Positions 1-7,231 of a DNA stretch of 54,201 bases are shown here, piece by piece. Positions within the stretch are counted from its first letter, which is position 1, and each line of letters begins with the position of its first letter. The notes under the pieces were generated by a model, which had not been told where the DNA came from, did not search any database, and was given only the letters and a program-made list of their open reading frames with translations. Position numbers and translations under genes: made by a program. The DNA comes from Spirochaetae bacterium HGW-Spirochaetae-4 (lineage in GTDB: Bacteria > Spirochaetota > Spirochaetia > Sphaerochaetales > Sphaerochaetaceae): positions 1 through 54,201 of the forward strand of contig PGXU01000020.1 of assembly GCA_002839335.1 (NCBI GenBank), given 5' to 3'.

Positions 1-95
1 ACGCACGGGTGAAACTCAAATCGCTGTATCCTATCGTGAGAAAGGAATCAGGGTATGCATCTCTTAATATTTAAATATCATTGGGACAATACACT

Positions 96-347
96 AGTGG
101 TCTGTAAACAATAGTCCTTTACTTTCCTTCGGTCTAAGCGGTGTGTGGCGGCGTTCGTGTCGAATCAGATATCTAGATTGCCAAACGAAGTGAGTGGAGA
201 GGGACCAAGAAGTTGGTCCTCTTTCCCGAACGAGTGCAGGCAACGTGAGGTGCCCGATGGTACCTTTCATATCCGATCCTCCTTGGCCTAGCCACGCTCC
301 GCTTCCACTCGAAGTCAACTGACAAGTCTTAAGCTTTACAGACCACT
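96..347. mobile_element. MITE-like element with 13-bp terminal inverted repeats
   Basis: AGTGGTCTGTAAA at 96-108 is perfectly inverted as TTTACAGACCACT at 335-347, bounding 252 bp with no transposase. Such a short, non-coding segment with perfect inverted ends resembles a non-autonomous transposon (MITE). No clear target-site duplication is visible in the flanks. It lies next to a truncated GGDEF gene and carries one hairpin-repeat copy inside. The mobile assignment is inference; it could be a decayed insertion sequence. Confidence 0.5.
178..250 (+). repeat. Hairpin repeat unit R1, copy A
   Basis: This copy matches the units at 4197-4268 and 4288-4358 over about 70 bp, from TTGCCAAACGAAG to GGCAACGTGAGG. 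Its inner stem is GGACCAA/TTGGTCC, where the other copies have GGACCAT/ATGGTCC, so paired bases have changed together. A TACCTTTCAT tail follows at 261-270. Confidence 0.8.
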
Positions 348-359
348 AAGTGGATCAGA

Positions 360-677
360 TCAACGCTGGTCCTTTTCCTTCTGGTAGGTGACTCGGTCGA
401 ATCGTCTGTATACATGGTTTCCCGAACGTTTCGCCGTAAACATAGCGAACTCCACCATATACAAATCGCCGATCGCATGTCCATACATGTCGTTTTTCCC
501 TTTGAAGTTGGCTATATCGACATAACAGAACACATCTTGCGCATCGGGATGCTGGTTGATCAACATCTGCATCTCAGACCGGTACTGGTAACGGCTGACC
601 AGGTGTGTCAACGGGTCATAACGATAGTATGATGAGGAAGGCTGAAAAGAAAGGTATCGATGCCCCAGGGCGAGCAC
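360..677 (-). pseudogene. Remnant of a GGDEF (diguanylate cyclase) gene
   Basis: About 85 residues match the front half of a GGDEF domain: DPLTHLVSRYQYR resembles the DxLTGLxNR start, and VDIANFKGKNDMYGHAIGD resembles the D-x-D-x-F-K-x-x-N-D-x-x-GH-x-x-GD segment. The signature region has decayed to RRFDRV, so the GGDEF loop is missing, and no N-terminal sensor part is present. The fragment is bounded upstream by the composite hairpin repeat and downstream by the inverted-repeat element. Those insertions or rearrangements probably destroyed the gene. A cyclase product is not expected. Confidence 0.65.
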
Positions 678-760
678 TGGAAAGTAAAGGCTTCTCCTCC
701 TTTACCGCCACAAGAGGCGAGGTGTGGATCCTTACGTTGCCTGCACTCGCTTTGTCTGGC
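655..760 (-). repeat. Composite hairpin repeat R1+R2, copy D (deleted form)
   Basis: Read on the minus strand, it begins with an R1 unit that has lost its central hairpin. GCCAGACAAAGCGAG joins directly to TGCAGGCAACG, as if the two GCGAG direct repeats flanking the hairpin had recombined. It continues into R2-like sequence (GGATCCACACCTCGCC) with three weak hairpins and ends near a TACCTTTC tail. It lies between the LysE-family gene and the GGDEF remnant. Confidence 0.6.
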
Positions 761-762
761 GG

Positions 763-1368
763 TTAAAAGATATTGACTATTCCGGTCATATCCACTGCTA
801 TCAGTATCAACAATATCGCCAACACCATGTTGATCGCGCGAGCGATCTTCGGTTGGTGCATGAACCTTGCTATCGCGCTACCGAAGAATGTCCACGTGGT
901 GGTGGATGAGAAGCTCAATGTCGCAAACGCAACCGATACGCTTATGAACGAGAGGGCAGTCTTGGGCAACTCGACAAGAAACGTACCGTACAGCGTAAGT
1001 CCATAGATGATCACCTTCGGGTTCAACATTTGTAGGATGAATCCATTGATGAAGCGCAAGGGCTTCCTTTGTTCCTTGTCCACGTCATAGGTTGCTTTGA
1101 ACGTGTGGTAGGCAAGCCAAAGTATATACAGGGCACCGATAATGGATAGGACACGCTCGAACTCTGGCACCACATGTAGGAGCGTGCTGGACAGTAGTGC
1201 GCAAAAGCTGAGGATGAGAACGAAGCCAACCCAAATGCCTATGAGAAAAGGGAACGTCTTCCTATATCCATGGTTGATGCCCATTGTTGCGGCGATAATG
1301 TTGTTCGGCCCCGGTGAAAATGTCGTAATGATGGCAAAAGGTATCAATGCCGCAAAATCTATGTTCAT
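763..1368 (-). CDS. LysE/RhtB-family amino-acid exporter
   Basis: This 201-residue integral membrane protein has about six hydrophobic helices and the N-terminal family signature FSPGPNNIIAATMG (residues about 18-31), typical of LysE/RhtB translocators that export amino acids or homoserine-type compounds by proton antiport. Length and topology match the family. The second conserved feature, a helix start like GFILQMLNPKVIIYGLTLYG, is present near residues 109-128. The gene stands alone, with repeat debris at its 3' end. The substrate cannot be read from the sequence. Confidence 0.9.
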   Translation of the reverse strand: MNIDFAALIPFAIITTFSPGPNNIIAATMGINHGYRKTFPFLIGIWVGFVLILSFCALLSSTLLHVVPEFERVLSIIGALYILWLAYHTFKATYDVDKEQRKPLRFINGFILQMLNPKVIIYGLTLYGTFLVELPKTALSFISVSVAFATLSFSSTTTWTFFGSAIARFMHQPKIARAINMVLAILLILIAVDMTGIVNIF

Positions 1369-1508
1369 ACCGGTATCCTACCGAGATTCGAAAAAGAATG
1401 AAAGGTGTCGGTATATCGTCTGGTGCTTTTTGTATCCCCTTGGAAAGGTAGTCAATTATTGAATAAATATAATATTTGAATGCTTATAACTAAAAATAAA
1501 TTACAGTT

Positions 1509-1523
1509 GTTAAACACGTTAAC
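1509..1523. promoter_or_regulatory. Inverted repeat upstream of the lipoprotein gene
   Basis: GTTAA-ACACG-TTAAC lies 48 bp before the start codon at 1571 and just upstream of a TATGCT hexamer (1535-1540). It could be an operator for either of the divergent genes. No cognate regulator is identified. Confidence 0.3.
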
Positions 1524-1570
1524 CAAAATTGTTGTATGCTATGGAGCATACGATAAAAGGTAGGTTCTAC

Positions 1571-2035
1571 ATGATTTCGAAGAAGTGGTTGTTGCTCGTG
1601 ATGTGTGCGTTGATGGTCCTGTTGTTTGTTGGATGTGAAGCAGCTGAAGCTGTCCCACAACCTAGGGATCTGGTTGTGGTGAATGGCACCACGGATGTGG
1701 AGATTGTGGGAATTGGGATAACACCTTATGCCTTTGGGCTAAGAATCTCCGAACCGGAAGATGATTTCCATCTATTCGGGGAAGATGCTTTGGAGGTGGG
1801 GGAGGATTTTTCCATTGTTCTTTCTCCCTTCATATATCGGATCGATATACGTGTGAGATATGAAAATGATGGAATGGACTACCCAATGAACAAACTTGTT
1901 ATTATCGATTATCCCGAAGTTTCTGAGAGCCCTGTTACCATCACATTGATCAACGATGGAAATATCGACTTTCCAGGTTACACCATCGAGGTAACCGGCG
2001 ACTATCTAGTGTATGATGTGCCGGATGTCTCTTAG
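1571..2035 (+). CDS. Hypothetical lipoprotein
   Basis: The likely start at 1571 gives MISKKW followed by a hydrophobic stretch and the lipobox LFVGC, with the modified cysteine about 22 residues in. Lipid anchoring is therefore expected. The mature part of about 132 residues is acidic and beta-rich in appearance, with no recognised domain. A phrase such as VVVNGTTDVEIVGIGITP resembles surface proteins with a single beta-sandwich, but this is only an impression. The gene is monocistronic and divergent from the LysE-family gene. Function unknown. Confidence 0.7.
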   Translation: MISKKWLLLVMCALMVLLFVGCEAAEAVPQPRDLVVVNGTTDVEIVGIGITPYAFGLRISEPEDDFHLFGEDALEVGEDFSIVLSPFIYRIDIRVRYENDGMDYPMNKLVIIDYPEVSESPVTITLINDGNIDFPGYTIEVTGDYLVYDVPDVS

Positions 2036-2422
2036 CTGTACACGTACGTGACGAAAAGATCACAAGTTTTAAAAATTACCCGTATAGCGCAAAAATTTGC
2101 TAATTGACTGATTATACCTCTTCCGCACTCCATACATGAAATTGTCTGTTCTAGTATCGAAAGAGTAGGAAGAGGTGTCAGATGCGCGATGTCTATGCAA
2201 AAAATTCCAGAACGAATATCTGTGAAATCTCAATAAACGTATAGAAACAAAGAAGATAACCGTTTGTTGAGTTCTCGGTACTTTTGTCACTACTATGGTT
2301 GTCGATCGAAATGATTCATCGTCAGATGACATGTGTGATCTTTGTTCATACTTGTCACAACCTTGTACATGACATACGACAAAAAATGTCCCAGGTTGAC
2401 CAAATCGGAAAACCGAAGGGGA
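2036..2422. other. Long upstream region of icd with a hairpin and a repeated motif
   Basis: No coding sequence is supported. At 2071 the motif AAAAATTACCCGTAT begins, followed by GCAAAAATTTGC; a near copy lies at 3809 beyond icd. At 2116-2176 ACCTCTTCC-N2-ACTC pairs with GAGT-N-GGAAGAGGT, making a long stem around a roughly 30-base loop. This could be a small RNA or a structured leader. Minus-strand frames in the stretch show no protein character. Confidence 0.4.
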
Positions 2423-2451
2423 TTAACAAGCCCATACCTTTCTGATAGAAT
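2423..2451 (+). promoter_or_regulatory. Predicted sigma70-type promoter of icd
   Basis: TTAACA (2423-2428), a 17-bp spacer and TAGAAT (2446-2451) lie 55 bp before the icd start codon. Confidence 0.5.
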
Positions 2452-2506
2452 TGCCCATGTTATCAAATTGCTACCGATGCAAATAATCAAACTACGAGGA
2501 ATACCA

Positions 2507-3715
2507 ATGGAACAAAGAGTGACCATGAGCAGCAGGGGCCTGGTTGTCCCTGACAATCCGACCATACCCTATATTGAAGGCGACGGAATCGGTCCCGATA
2601 TCTGGGCAGCCGCTGTCAAAGTCTTCGACGCCGCGATTGAGAAGTCCTATGGTACGAAGAGAAAGATAATATGGAAGGAAGTCCTTGCCGGTGAGAAGGC
2701 CTTCAAGACAACCGGAGAGTGGTTGCCGAAAGCGACCGAAGATGCCCTCAAAGATTATTTGGTTGGTATCAAGGGACCGTTGACCACACCTGTCGGTGGA
2801 GGGTTCAGAAGTCTCAATGTGACAATACGTCAACGCCTCGACCTGTTTGTCTGTCTGCGTCCGGTAAAGTACTATCCTGGAATTCCTTCACCTGTGAAAA
2901 GACCTGAACTTGTCGACATGGTTGTGTTCCGCGAGAACACCGAGGATGTCTATGCCGGATATGAGTTGAAAGCTGGTGAGAAGGATACGTTGGAACTGAT
3001 CGCCCACCTGAAGCAACGCTATGGTTGGGACATCCGTCTCGATAGCGGAATCGGAATCAAACCGGCTAGCGAAACAGGCTCCAAGCGACTCATCCGTGCA
3101 GCTATCAAGTATGCGATCGAACACAAGCAACCCTCTGTGACGCTGGTGCACAAGGGGAATATCATGAAATACACAGAAGGAGCTTTCCGCGAGTGGGGGT
3201 ATGAAATCGCCCGCGAGGAGTTCGGGGATCACACGGTTACCTGGGATGACCTGGTGGACGGTAAGGTTCCCGAGGGCAAGGTCCTGATAAAAGATGTCAT
3301 TGCCGATGCATTTCTTCAGCAGATCCTTACCAGACCGAGCGAATACCACGTGATCGCGACCATGAATCTCAATGGAGATTACATGTCCGATGCGCTTGCA
3401 GCCCAGGTGGGTGGTATCGGAATTGCTCCCGGAGCGAATATCAATTATGAGACAGGAAATGCCGTTTTCGAAGCGACCCACGGGACAGCTCCGAAGTATG
3501 CGGGCTTGGATAAGGTCAATCCCAGTTCGGTAATCCTTTCAGGCATGCTGATGCTCGATTATTTGGGTTGGTCCGAAGCGGCCACTCTGATCGACAAGGG
3601 TGTTACAGGTGCATTGCTGGCCAAGGAAGTCACGTATGACTTTGCCCGGCTTATGGACGGTGCGACCGAAGTATCCTGCAGCAAATTCGGCGAGTGTATA
3701 ATCGCACACATGTAG
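2507..3715 (+). CDS. icd: NADP-dependent isocitrate dehydrogenase
   Basis: This 402-residue protein closely follows the E. coli Icd family and should oxidatively decarboxylate isocitrate to 2-oxoglutarate in the cytoplasm. The substrate loop GGGFRSLNV (residues 97-105) holds the serine equivalent to E. coli Ser113. The [11 protein letters not shown] segment and the NADP-selecting Lys-Tyr of GTAPKYAG are present. The ATG at 2507 is chosen because CGAGGA lies six bases upstream; the longer open frame from 2342 adds sequence without family similarity. The gene is monocistronic, ended by a strong hairpin. No isocitrate dehydrogenase kinase is in view. Confidence 0.95.
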   Translation: MEQRVTMSSRGLVVPDNPTIPYIEGDGIGPDIWAAAVKVFDAAIEKSYGTKRKIIWKEVLAGEKAFKTTGEWLPKATEDALKDYLVGIKGPLTTPVGGGFRSLNVTIRQRLDLFVCLRPVKYYPGIPSPVKRPELVDMVVFRENTEDVYAGYELKAGEKDTLELIAHLKQRYGWDIRLDSGIGIKPASETGSKRLIRAAIKYAIEHKQPSVTLVHKGNIMKYTEGAFREWGYEIAREEFGDHTVTWDDLVDGKVPEGKVLIKDVIADAFLQQILTRPSEYHVIATMNLNGDYMSDALAAQVGGIGIAPGANINYETGNAVFEATHGTAPKYAGLDKVNPSSVILSGMLMLDYLGWSEAATLIDKGVTGALLAKEVTYDFARLMDGATEVSCSKFGECIIAHM

Positions 3716-3732
3716 GTTTCCTCCCCGATATG

Positions 3733-3764
3733 AAGGCCCTTTCAGAGCAATCTGTCAGGGCCTT
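3733..3764 (+). terminator. Terminator after icd
   Basis: AAGGCCCT pairs with AGGGCCTT, and inside it CAGA pairs with TCTG around a GCAA tetraloop. A T-rich run (TTTATAAT) overlaps the 3' arm. It begins 18 bases after the icd stop codon. Confidence 0.85.
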
Positions 3765-4196
3765 TATAATGTCTCCAACCAAGAAAGGATAAAAAGGCAG
3801 ATGTAGGCAAAAATTACCCGTATCTGGCAAATAATTGCTATTTAGTCAAAAGCACTTGTGACAATTGAAGGTATTTCGTCACCTGGATAGGGAAAAATTT
3901 CCATTGTGGAATGTAAGATGTCTGGGGAAGTGCGTAGCCGGCATCGGACAGTCCGGGTGCAGTAATACCAATAAGGTCCTGTCAAATATGGAGCAATTCC
4001 AAAAAGTTTAGGGAAAACCATAGACATCCTTCGCTATTCGCTGTATCGAAAGTGGATATACCATCATCCACATGTCATAAGTAAACACCGTACACACCTA
4101 TGACATTCACGTAATCTTCTCACATTACCCCTTTTTCATTCGATTTCTATCGAGAAAAGCTACTTTCCCATGCTATGCTTCGATAGTCCGATTTGA
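3765..4196. other. Gene-free stretch between icd and the repeat cluster
   Basis: No coding sequence is credible. It contains the second copy of AAAAATTACCCGTAT (from 3809), followed by GCAAATAATTGC, and an 8-bp inverted repeat ATGTCATA (4072-4079)/TATGACAT (4099-4106). These may be regulatory or remnant sequence; no function can be assigned. Confidence 0.4.
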
Positions 4197-4268
4197 TTGC
4201 CAAACGAAGCGAGCGGAGAGGGACCATGCAATGGTCCGCTATCCCGAGCGAGTGCAGGCAACGTGAGG
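4197..4268 (+). repeat. Hairpin repeat unit R1, copy B
   Basis: A unit with ends TTGCC/GGCAA able to pair, a central GGACCAT-GCA-ATGGTCC hairpin, and GCGAG direct repeats on both sides of the hairpin. It is the first of a tandem pair with a 90-bp period, and its tail GCCTTTCAT joins copy C. Confidence 0.85.
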
Positions 4269-4287
4269 TGACGGAAGGAGCCTTTCA

Positions 4288-4358
4288 TGCCAAACGAAGC
4301 GAGCGGAAAGGGACCATGCAATGGTCCGCTATCCCGAGCGAGTGCAGGCAACGTGAGG
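4288..4358 (+). repeat. Hairpin repeat unit R1, copy C
   Basis: Nearly identical to copy B (CGGAAAGGG in place of CGGAGAGGG) and 90 bp downstream of it. It runs straight into the three-hairpin unit R2. Confidence 0.85.
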
Positions 4359-4444
4359 ATCCATACCTCGCCCCTTGGGGCGGGAAAGGAGGCTTAGCCT
4401 CCTAAGTCCAGGGCTTGCCCTGGGGGAGGTATTGATACCTTTCA
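4359..4444 (+). repeat. Three-hairpin repeat unit R2
   Basis: The outer arms ATACCTC and GAGGTAT can pair over 7 bp. They enclose three back-to-back palindromes: CGCCCC-TT-GGGGCG, AGGAGGC-TTA-GCCTCCT and CCAGGGC-TT-GCCCTGG. The unit ends with GATACCTTTCAT and lies about 27 bp before the start codon of the acetolactate decarboxylase gene, so it would be part of that gene's 5' leader if transcribed. A diverged copy is at 655-731 (minus) and a fragment at 38631-38665. Confidence 0.75.
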
Positions 4445-4470
4445 TTGATTTTGTAAAGAAGAGGTATTCC

Positions 4471-5301
4471 ATGCAACATGCCCACAGTTCCTCCACTCGT
4501 CGTCTGGCAACAATCGTACTGATAATTCTAGTGATAGTCTTTTCTAGTTGTTCCTCAACTACCGGTATCAAGGAGGAATCGGACAGCTTGTACCAGGTGT
4601 CCATGCTCAATGCCCTGATGCTTGGTGATTACGATGGATTTGTCACACTCAGGGAACTGTCGACCAAGGGTAATCTCGGAATAGGAACCTTTGATGGACT
4701 GGATGGTGAAATGATATTCCTGGATGGGGTGATGTACAAGGCTCTGCATACTGGAGCAGTGGAACAACAACCGATGGATGAAACCACGCCATTTGCAGTC
4801 GCTACATACTTCACCAGGGATTTTGGTTTGGAATCAACAGCCTTGTTCAAGGATATCGAAGCATTCAAAGAACAGTTGGATGTTCTGGTCGAATCCAATT
4901 CGGCAGACTTCAATTGCTTCTACGCCGCAACTATTACCGGTACATTTTCCATGGTCCATGTGCGCAGTGTTCCACCACAAGAGAAACCATACAAGGTGCT
5001 GTCGCAAATTGCTGCCACACAGCCCGAATATATCTACGAAGATATTGAAGGAACCATTGTGGCTTTCCGCAGTCCCGAATATGTGGACAAGATCAACCTG
5101 CCGGGTTGGCACCTGCATTTTATCTCTGAAGACAAATCGAAGGGTGGACATTTGTTGGATGCCACCATGCAAGGGGGAACCTTTGCGCTCGACGAGATTC
5201 GGGAGTTCGAGATGGTTCTGCCTGATCGGGAATCCTTTGCGAGCATGGCTGTCGCCACGGACTTGCAAGCGCAGACCGTAAAGGTTGAAGGTAAGGAATA
5301 A
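4471..5301 (+). CDS. budA: Acetolactate decarboxylase, lipoprotein form
   Basis: This 276-residue protein matches alpha-acetolactate decarboxylase, which converts acetolactate to acetoin. Family landmarks are LGDYDG (51-56), GTFDGLDGE (72-80, with the conserved glutamate) and the zinc ligands His214, His216 and His227 in GWHLHF and GGHLLD. The first 27 residues form a hydrophobic leader ending in FSSC, a lipobox, so the enzyme is probably exported and lipid-anchored. Many family members are cytoplasmic, though a secreted Brevibacillus enzyme is known. The start at 4471 follows GAAGAGG. No acetolactate synthase gene is adjacent. The upstream leader contains repeat R2. Confidence 0.9.
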   Translation: MQHAHSSSTRRLATIVLIILVIVFSSCSSTTGIKEESDSLYQVSMLNALMLGDYDGFVTLRELSTKGNLGIGTFDGLDGEMIFLDGVMYKALHTGAVEQQPMDETTPFAVATYFTRDFGLESTALFKDIEAFKEQLDVLVESNSADFNCFYAATITGTFSMVHVRSVPPQEKPYKVLSQIAATQPEYIYEDIEGTIVAFRSPEYVDKINLPGWHLHFISEDKSKGGHLLDATMQGGTFALDEIREFEMVLPDRESFASMAVATDLQAQTVKVEGKE

Positions 5302-5310
5302 TGCAAAAAA

Positions 5311-5334
5311 ATTGGAGCCATTTCTGGCTCCAAT
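5311..5334. terminator. Terminator between converging budA and the RRM gene
   Basis: ATTGGAGCCA-TTTC-TGGCTCCAAT is a perfect 10-bp stem. The A-run at 5304-5311 becomes a T-run on the minus strand, so it is canonical for the RRM gene. It may also stop budA transcription. Confidence 0.85.
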
Positions 5335-5356
5335 CGATTATCCGAACTATTAGGAA

Positions 5357-5635
5357 CTAATAGCGATAGTCGTTGCGGGGAGTCCGGGGCTTTGCAATTG
5401 CTTCGTTTACACGAAGATTGCGACCGTCCAGGTCCTGACCATCAAGCTGGGAAATTGCAGCAACTGCTGCACTGTCATCTTCCATCTCGACAAAACCGAA
5501 ACCCTTGGGGCGGCGTGTTTCACGATCGATGATGATGTTTGCACTCACAACGGTACCGTACTGAGCGAAAAGGTCCCAAAGTTGTTCTTCGGTGGTGTTG
5601 TAACTCATGTTACCAACATAAATTTTCTTTGCCAT
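5357..5635 (-). CDS. RNA-binding protein with one RRM domain
   Basis: This 92-residue protein is almost entirely one RNA recognition motif: RNP2 IYVGNM (residues 5-10) and RNP1 KGFGFVEM (44-51), followed by a short basic tail. It resembles the small glycine-poor RRM proteins of cyanobacteria and spirochaetes, which bind single-stranded RNA. Start MAKK at 5635 is preferred because GAAGGA lies eight bases upstream; the alternative ATG nine bases earlier overlaps that site. The gene is monocistronic. The target RNA is unknown. Confidence 0.93.
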   Translation of the reverse strand: MAKKIYVGNMSYNTTEEQLWDLFAQYGTVVSANIIIDRETRRPKGFGFVEMEDDSAAVAAISQLDGQDLDGRNLRVNEAIAKPRTPRNDYRY

Positions 5636-5857
5636 GATAAGCATCCTTCACAGGCATAAGCCTGTTCACAAAATTATTGCTCCATTTTGGCAGTCTAGAA
5701 CTCGTAACCTGTCTGCTGGAGTGTGTCAGTGAAGAACGCATACATACAAAGCAAGGATTCCGAAAGGTCCGCAACGCAAAATTGTTAAGCACAGGTAGGA
5801 TAGCATGTACACAACTAATAGTCAATCACATTGCAAGCATGTGAACGATCAATATTT

Positions 5858-7231
5858 TTATCGCAAGAATTTTCGTACCAACTTGTGCTTGAGATCGGTG
5901 TAGGGGTGGTAGCGGAAGGGCAGGTCGATCCGATTGGATTTCTTTACCATACCCTTGTAATGGGTGAATGTATCGAAACTGGCTTTTCCATGGTACGAGC
6001 CCATGCCACTTTCTCCGATACCACCGAACCCCATATGCGAAGTAGCCATATGGATTATGGTGTCATTGATGCACCCGCCTCCAAAAGAGACTTGTCTTGT
6101 GAATCGTTGCTCGGTCTGCTTGTCAGTGGTAAAAATATACAATGCGAGCGGTTTTGCCCTCGACTGGATCAACCCGACAGTCTCATCGATCGAAGTGAAT
6201 GCAATGATCGGCAAGAGCGGACCGAATATCTCCTCCTGCATGATCGCACAGTCAAACGTAATCCCATCGATTACGGTCGGGGTAATGTGGAGAGTCTCCT
6301 CGTCCCCAGTACCGCCAAAAAGGACCTGTCCCTCCTGCATGAGATTCATGAGCCGGTGGAAATGCTTCTTATTGATGATTGAAGGAAGTTTCGAGTAGTC
6401 ACCTTGTGGAAAGAAATTTTCGATTTCCTGTTTCAAGTAGGTAATGAACGAATCCTTTACCTGCCGATCGACCAAAACATAGTCGGGGGCAATACAGGTT
6501 TGTCCGGCATTGAGGAATTTCCCGAAGGCGATACGTTTTGCAGCCAATGCGACGTCTGCAGTCGAATCCACGATAGCAGGACTCTTGCCCCCGAGTTCCA
6601 GACTAACCGGTGTCAGGTGCTTCGAAGCCTTCTCCATTACAATTCGTCCCACCTCCACGCTACCTGTGAAGAAGATGTAATCGAATCGTTGTTCCAGCAA
6701 CGCCTCGTTTTCCTTGCGTCCTCCTTGTACCACTGCGACGTGGCCCTTGTCGAATGTGTCGGAAATTATGTTCGCAACCACCCGGCTGGTAGCGGGTGCA
6801 TATGCTGAAGGTTTGAGCACGACAGTATTACCGGCACAGACTGCTCCTATCAGCGGAGCCATGCATAATTGGAACGGATAATTCCACGGTGCCATGATCA
6901 ACACCACGCCATAGGGTTCTGGAACCATGAAGCTTTTTGCCGGAAATTGTACCAATGGCGTTTTGACCCGTTGGTTCTTGGACCAAGTTCCCATATGTTT
7001 GAGCAGATAACGCAATTCGTCGAGGACGATACCGATTTCTGTCATGTACCCCTCGAAATCGCTTTTATGCAAATCCGCATGCAACGCTGCAAGTATATCC
7101 TGTTCATGCGCGAGAATCGAATTCCTGAGTTTCTGCAGCGCAATTTTTCGTGCGGCAATACCAAACATGCCCCCCTGTGATAAGAAGGCACGTTGTTGTT
7201 CAATCAGCTTGTTATAGTCCATCAGGGTCAT
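5858..7231 (-). CDS. Aldehyde dehydrogenase (ALDH3-like)
   Basis: About 457 residues with a complete NAD(P)-dependent aldehyde dehydrogenase fold: APWNYPF near 114-120, cofactor-site FFTGSVEVG (187-195), catalytic-base LELGGKSP (Glu212) and nucleophile GQTCIAP (Cys246). Length and motifs fit the ALDH3 branch, which oxidises fatty or aromatic aldehydes to acids. The start at 7231 overlaps the upstream stop codon as ATGA, suggesting translational coupling; ATG at 7222 is an alternative. It is the last gene of a minus-strand group with two membrane proteins and a cyclic-nucleotide-binding-domain protein. Confidence 0.93.
   Translation of the reverse strand: MTLMDYNKLIEQQRAFLSQGGMFGIAARKIALQKLRNSILAHEQDILAALHADLHKSDFEGYMTEIGIVLDELRYLLKHMGTWSKNQRVKTPLVQFPAKSFMVPEPYGVVLIMAPWNYPFQLCMAPLIGAVCAGNTVVLKPSAYAPATSRVVANIISDTFDKGHVAVVQGGRKENEALLEQRFDYIFFTGSVEVGRIVMEKASKHLTPVSLELGGKSPAIVDSTADVALAAKRIAFGKFLNAGQTCIAPDYVLVDRQVKDSFITYLKQEIENFFPQGDYSKLPSIINKKHFHRLMNLMQEGQVLFGGTGDEETLHITPTVIDGITFDCAIMQEEIFGPLLPIIAFTSIDETVGLIQSRAKPLALYIFTTDKQTEQRFTRQVSFGGGCINDTIIHMATSHMGFGGIGESGMGSYHGKASFDTFTHYKGMVKKSNRIDLPFRYHPYTDLKHKLVRKFLR

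Larger units (their letters stand above)
1..359. other. Gene-free left edge
   Basis: No credible coding sequence is seen here. A 74-residue minus-strand reading frame at 94-318 lies inside a repeat and looks like chance. The stretch holds a short element with inverted ends (96-347) that contains one copy of the hairpin repeat described separately. Bases 1-95 are AT-rich and have no recognisable content. Confidence 0.6.

Noticed and set aside
94-318. 74-residue minus-strand reading frame
   Set aside because: It lies in the inverted-end element and its middle is the hairpin repeat read in frame. The repeat gives similar frames at 4160-4351, so this is repeat sequence, not a protein.
2069-2332. 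Minus-strand reading frame upstream of icd
   Set aside because: Its composition shows no protein character, and it overlaps the stem at 2116-2176 and the repeated motif at 2071, which better explain the region.
4160-4405. Overlapping reading frames on both strands across the tandem repeat
   Set aside because: They translate the R1 units twice and owe their length to the 90-bp period being a multiple of three. There is no ribosome site and no family similarity.
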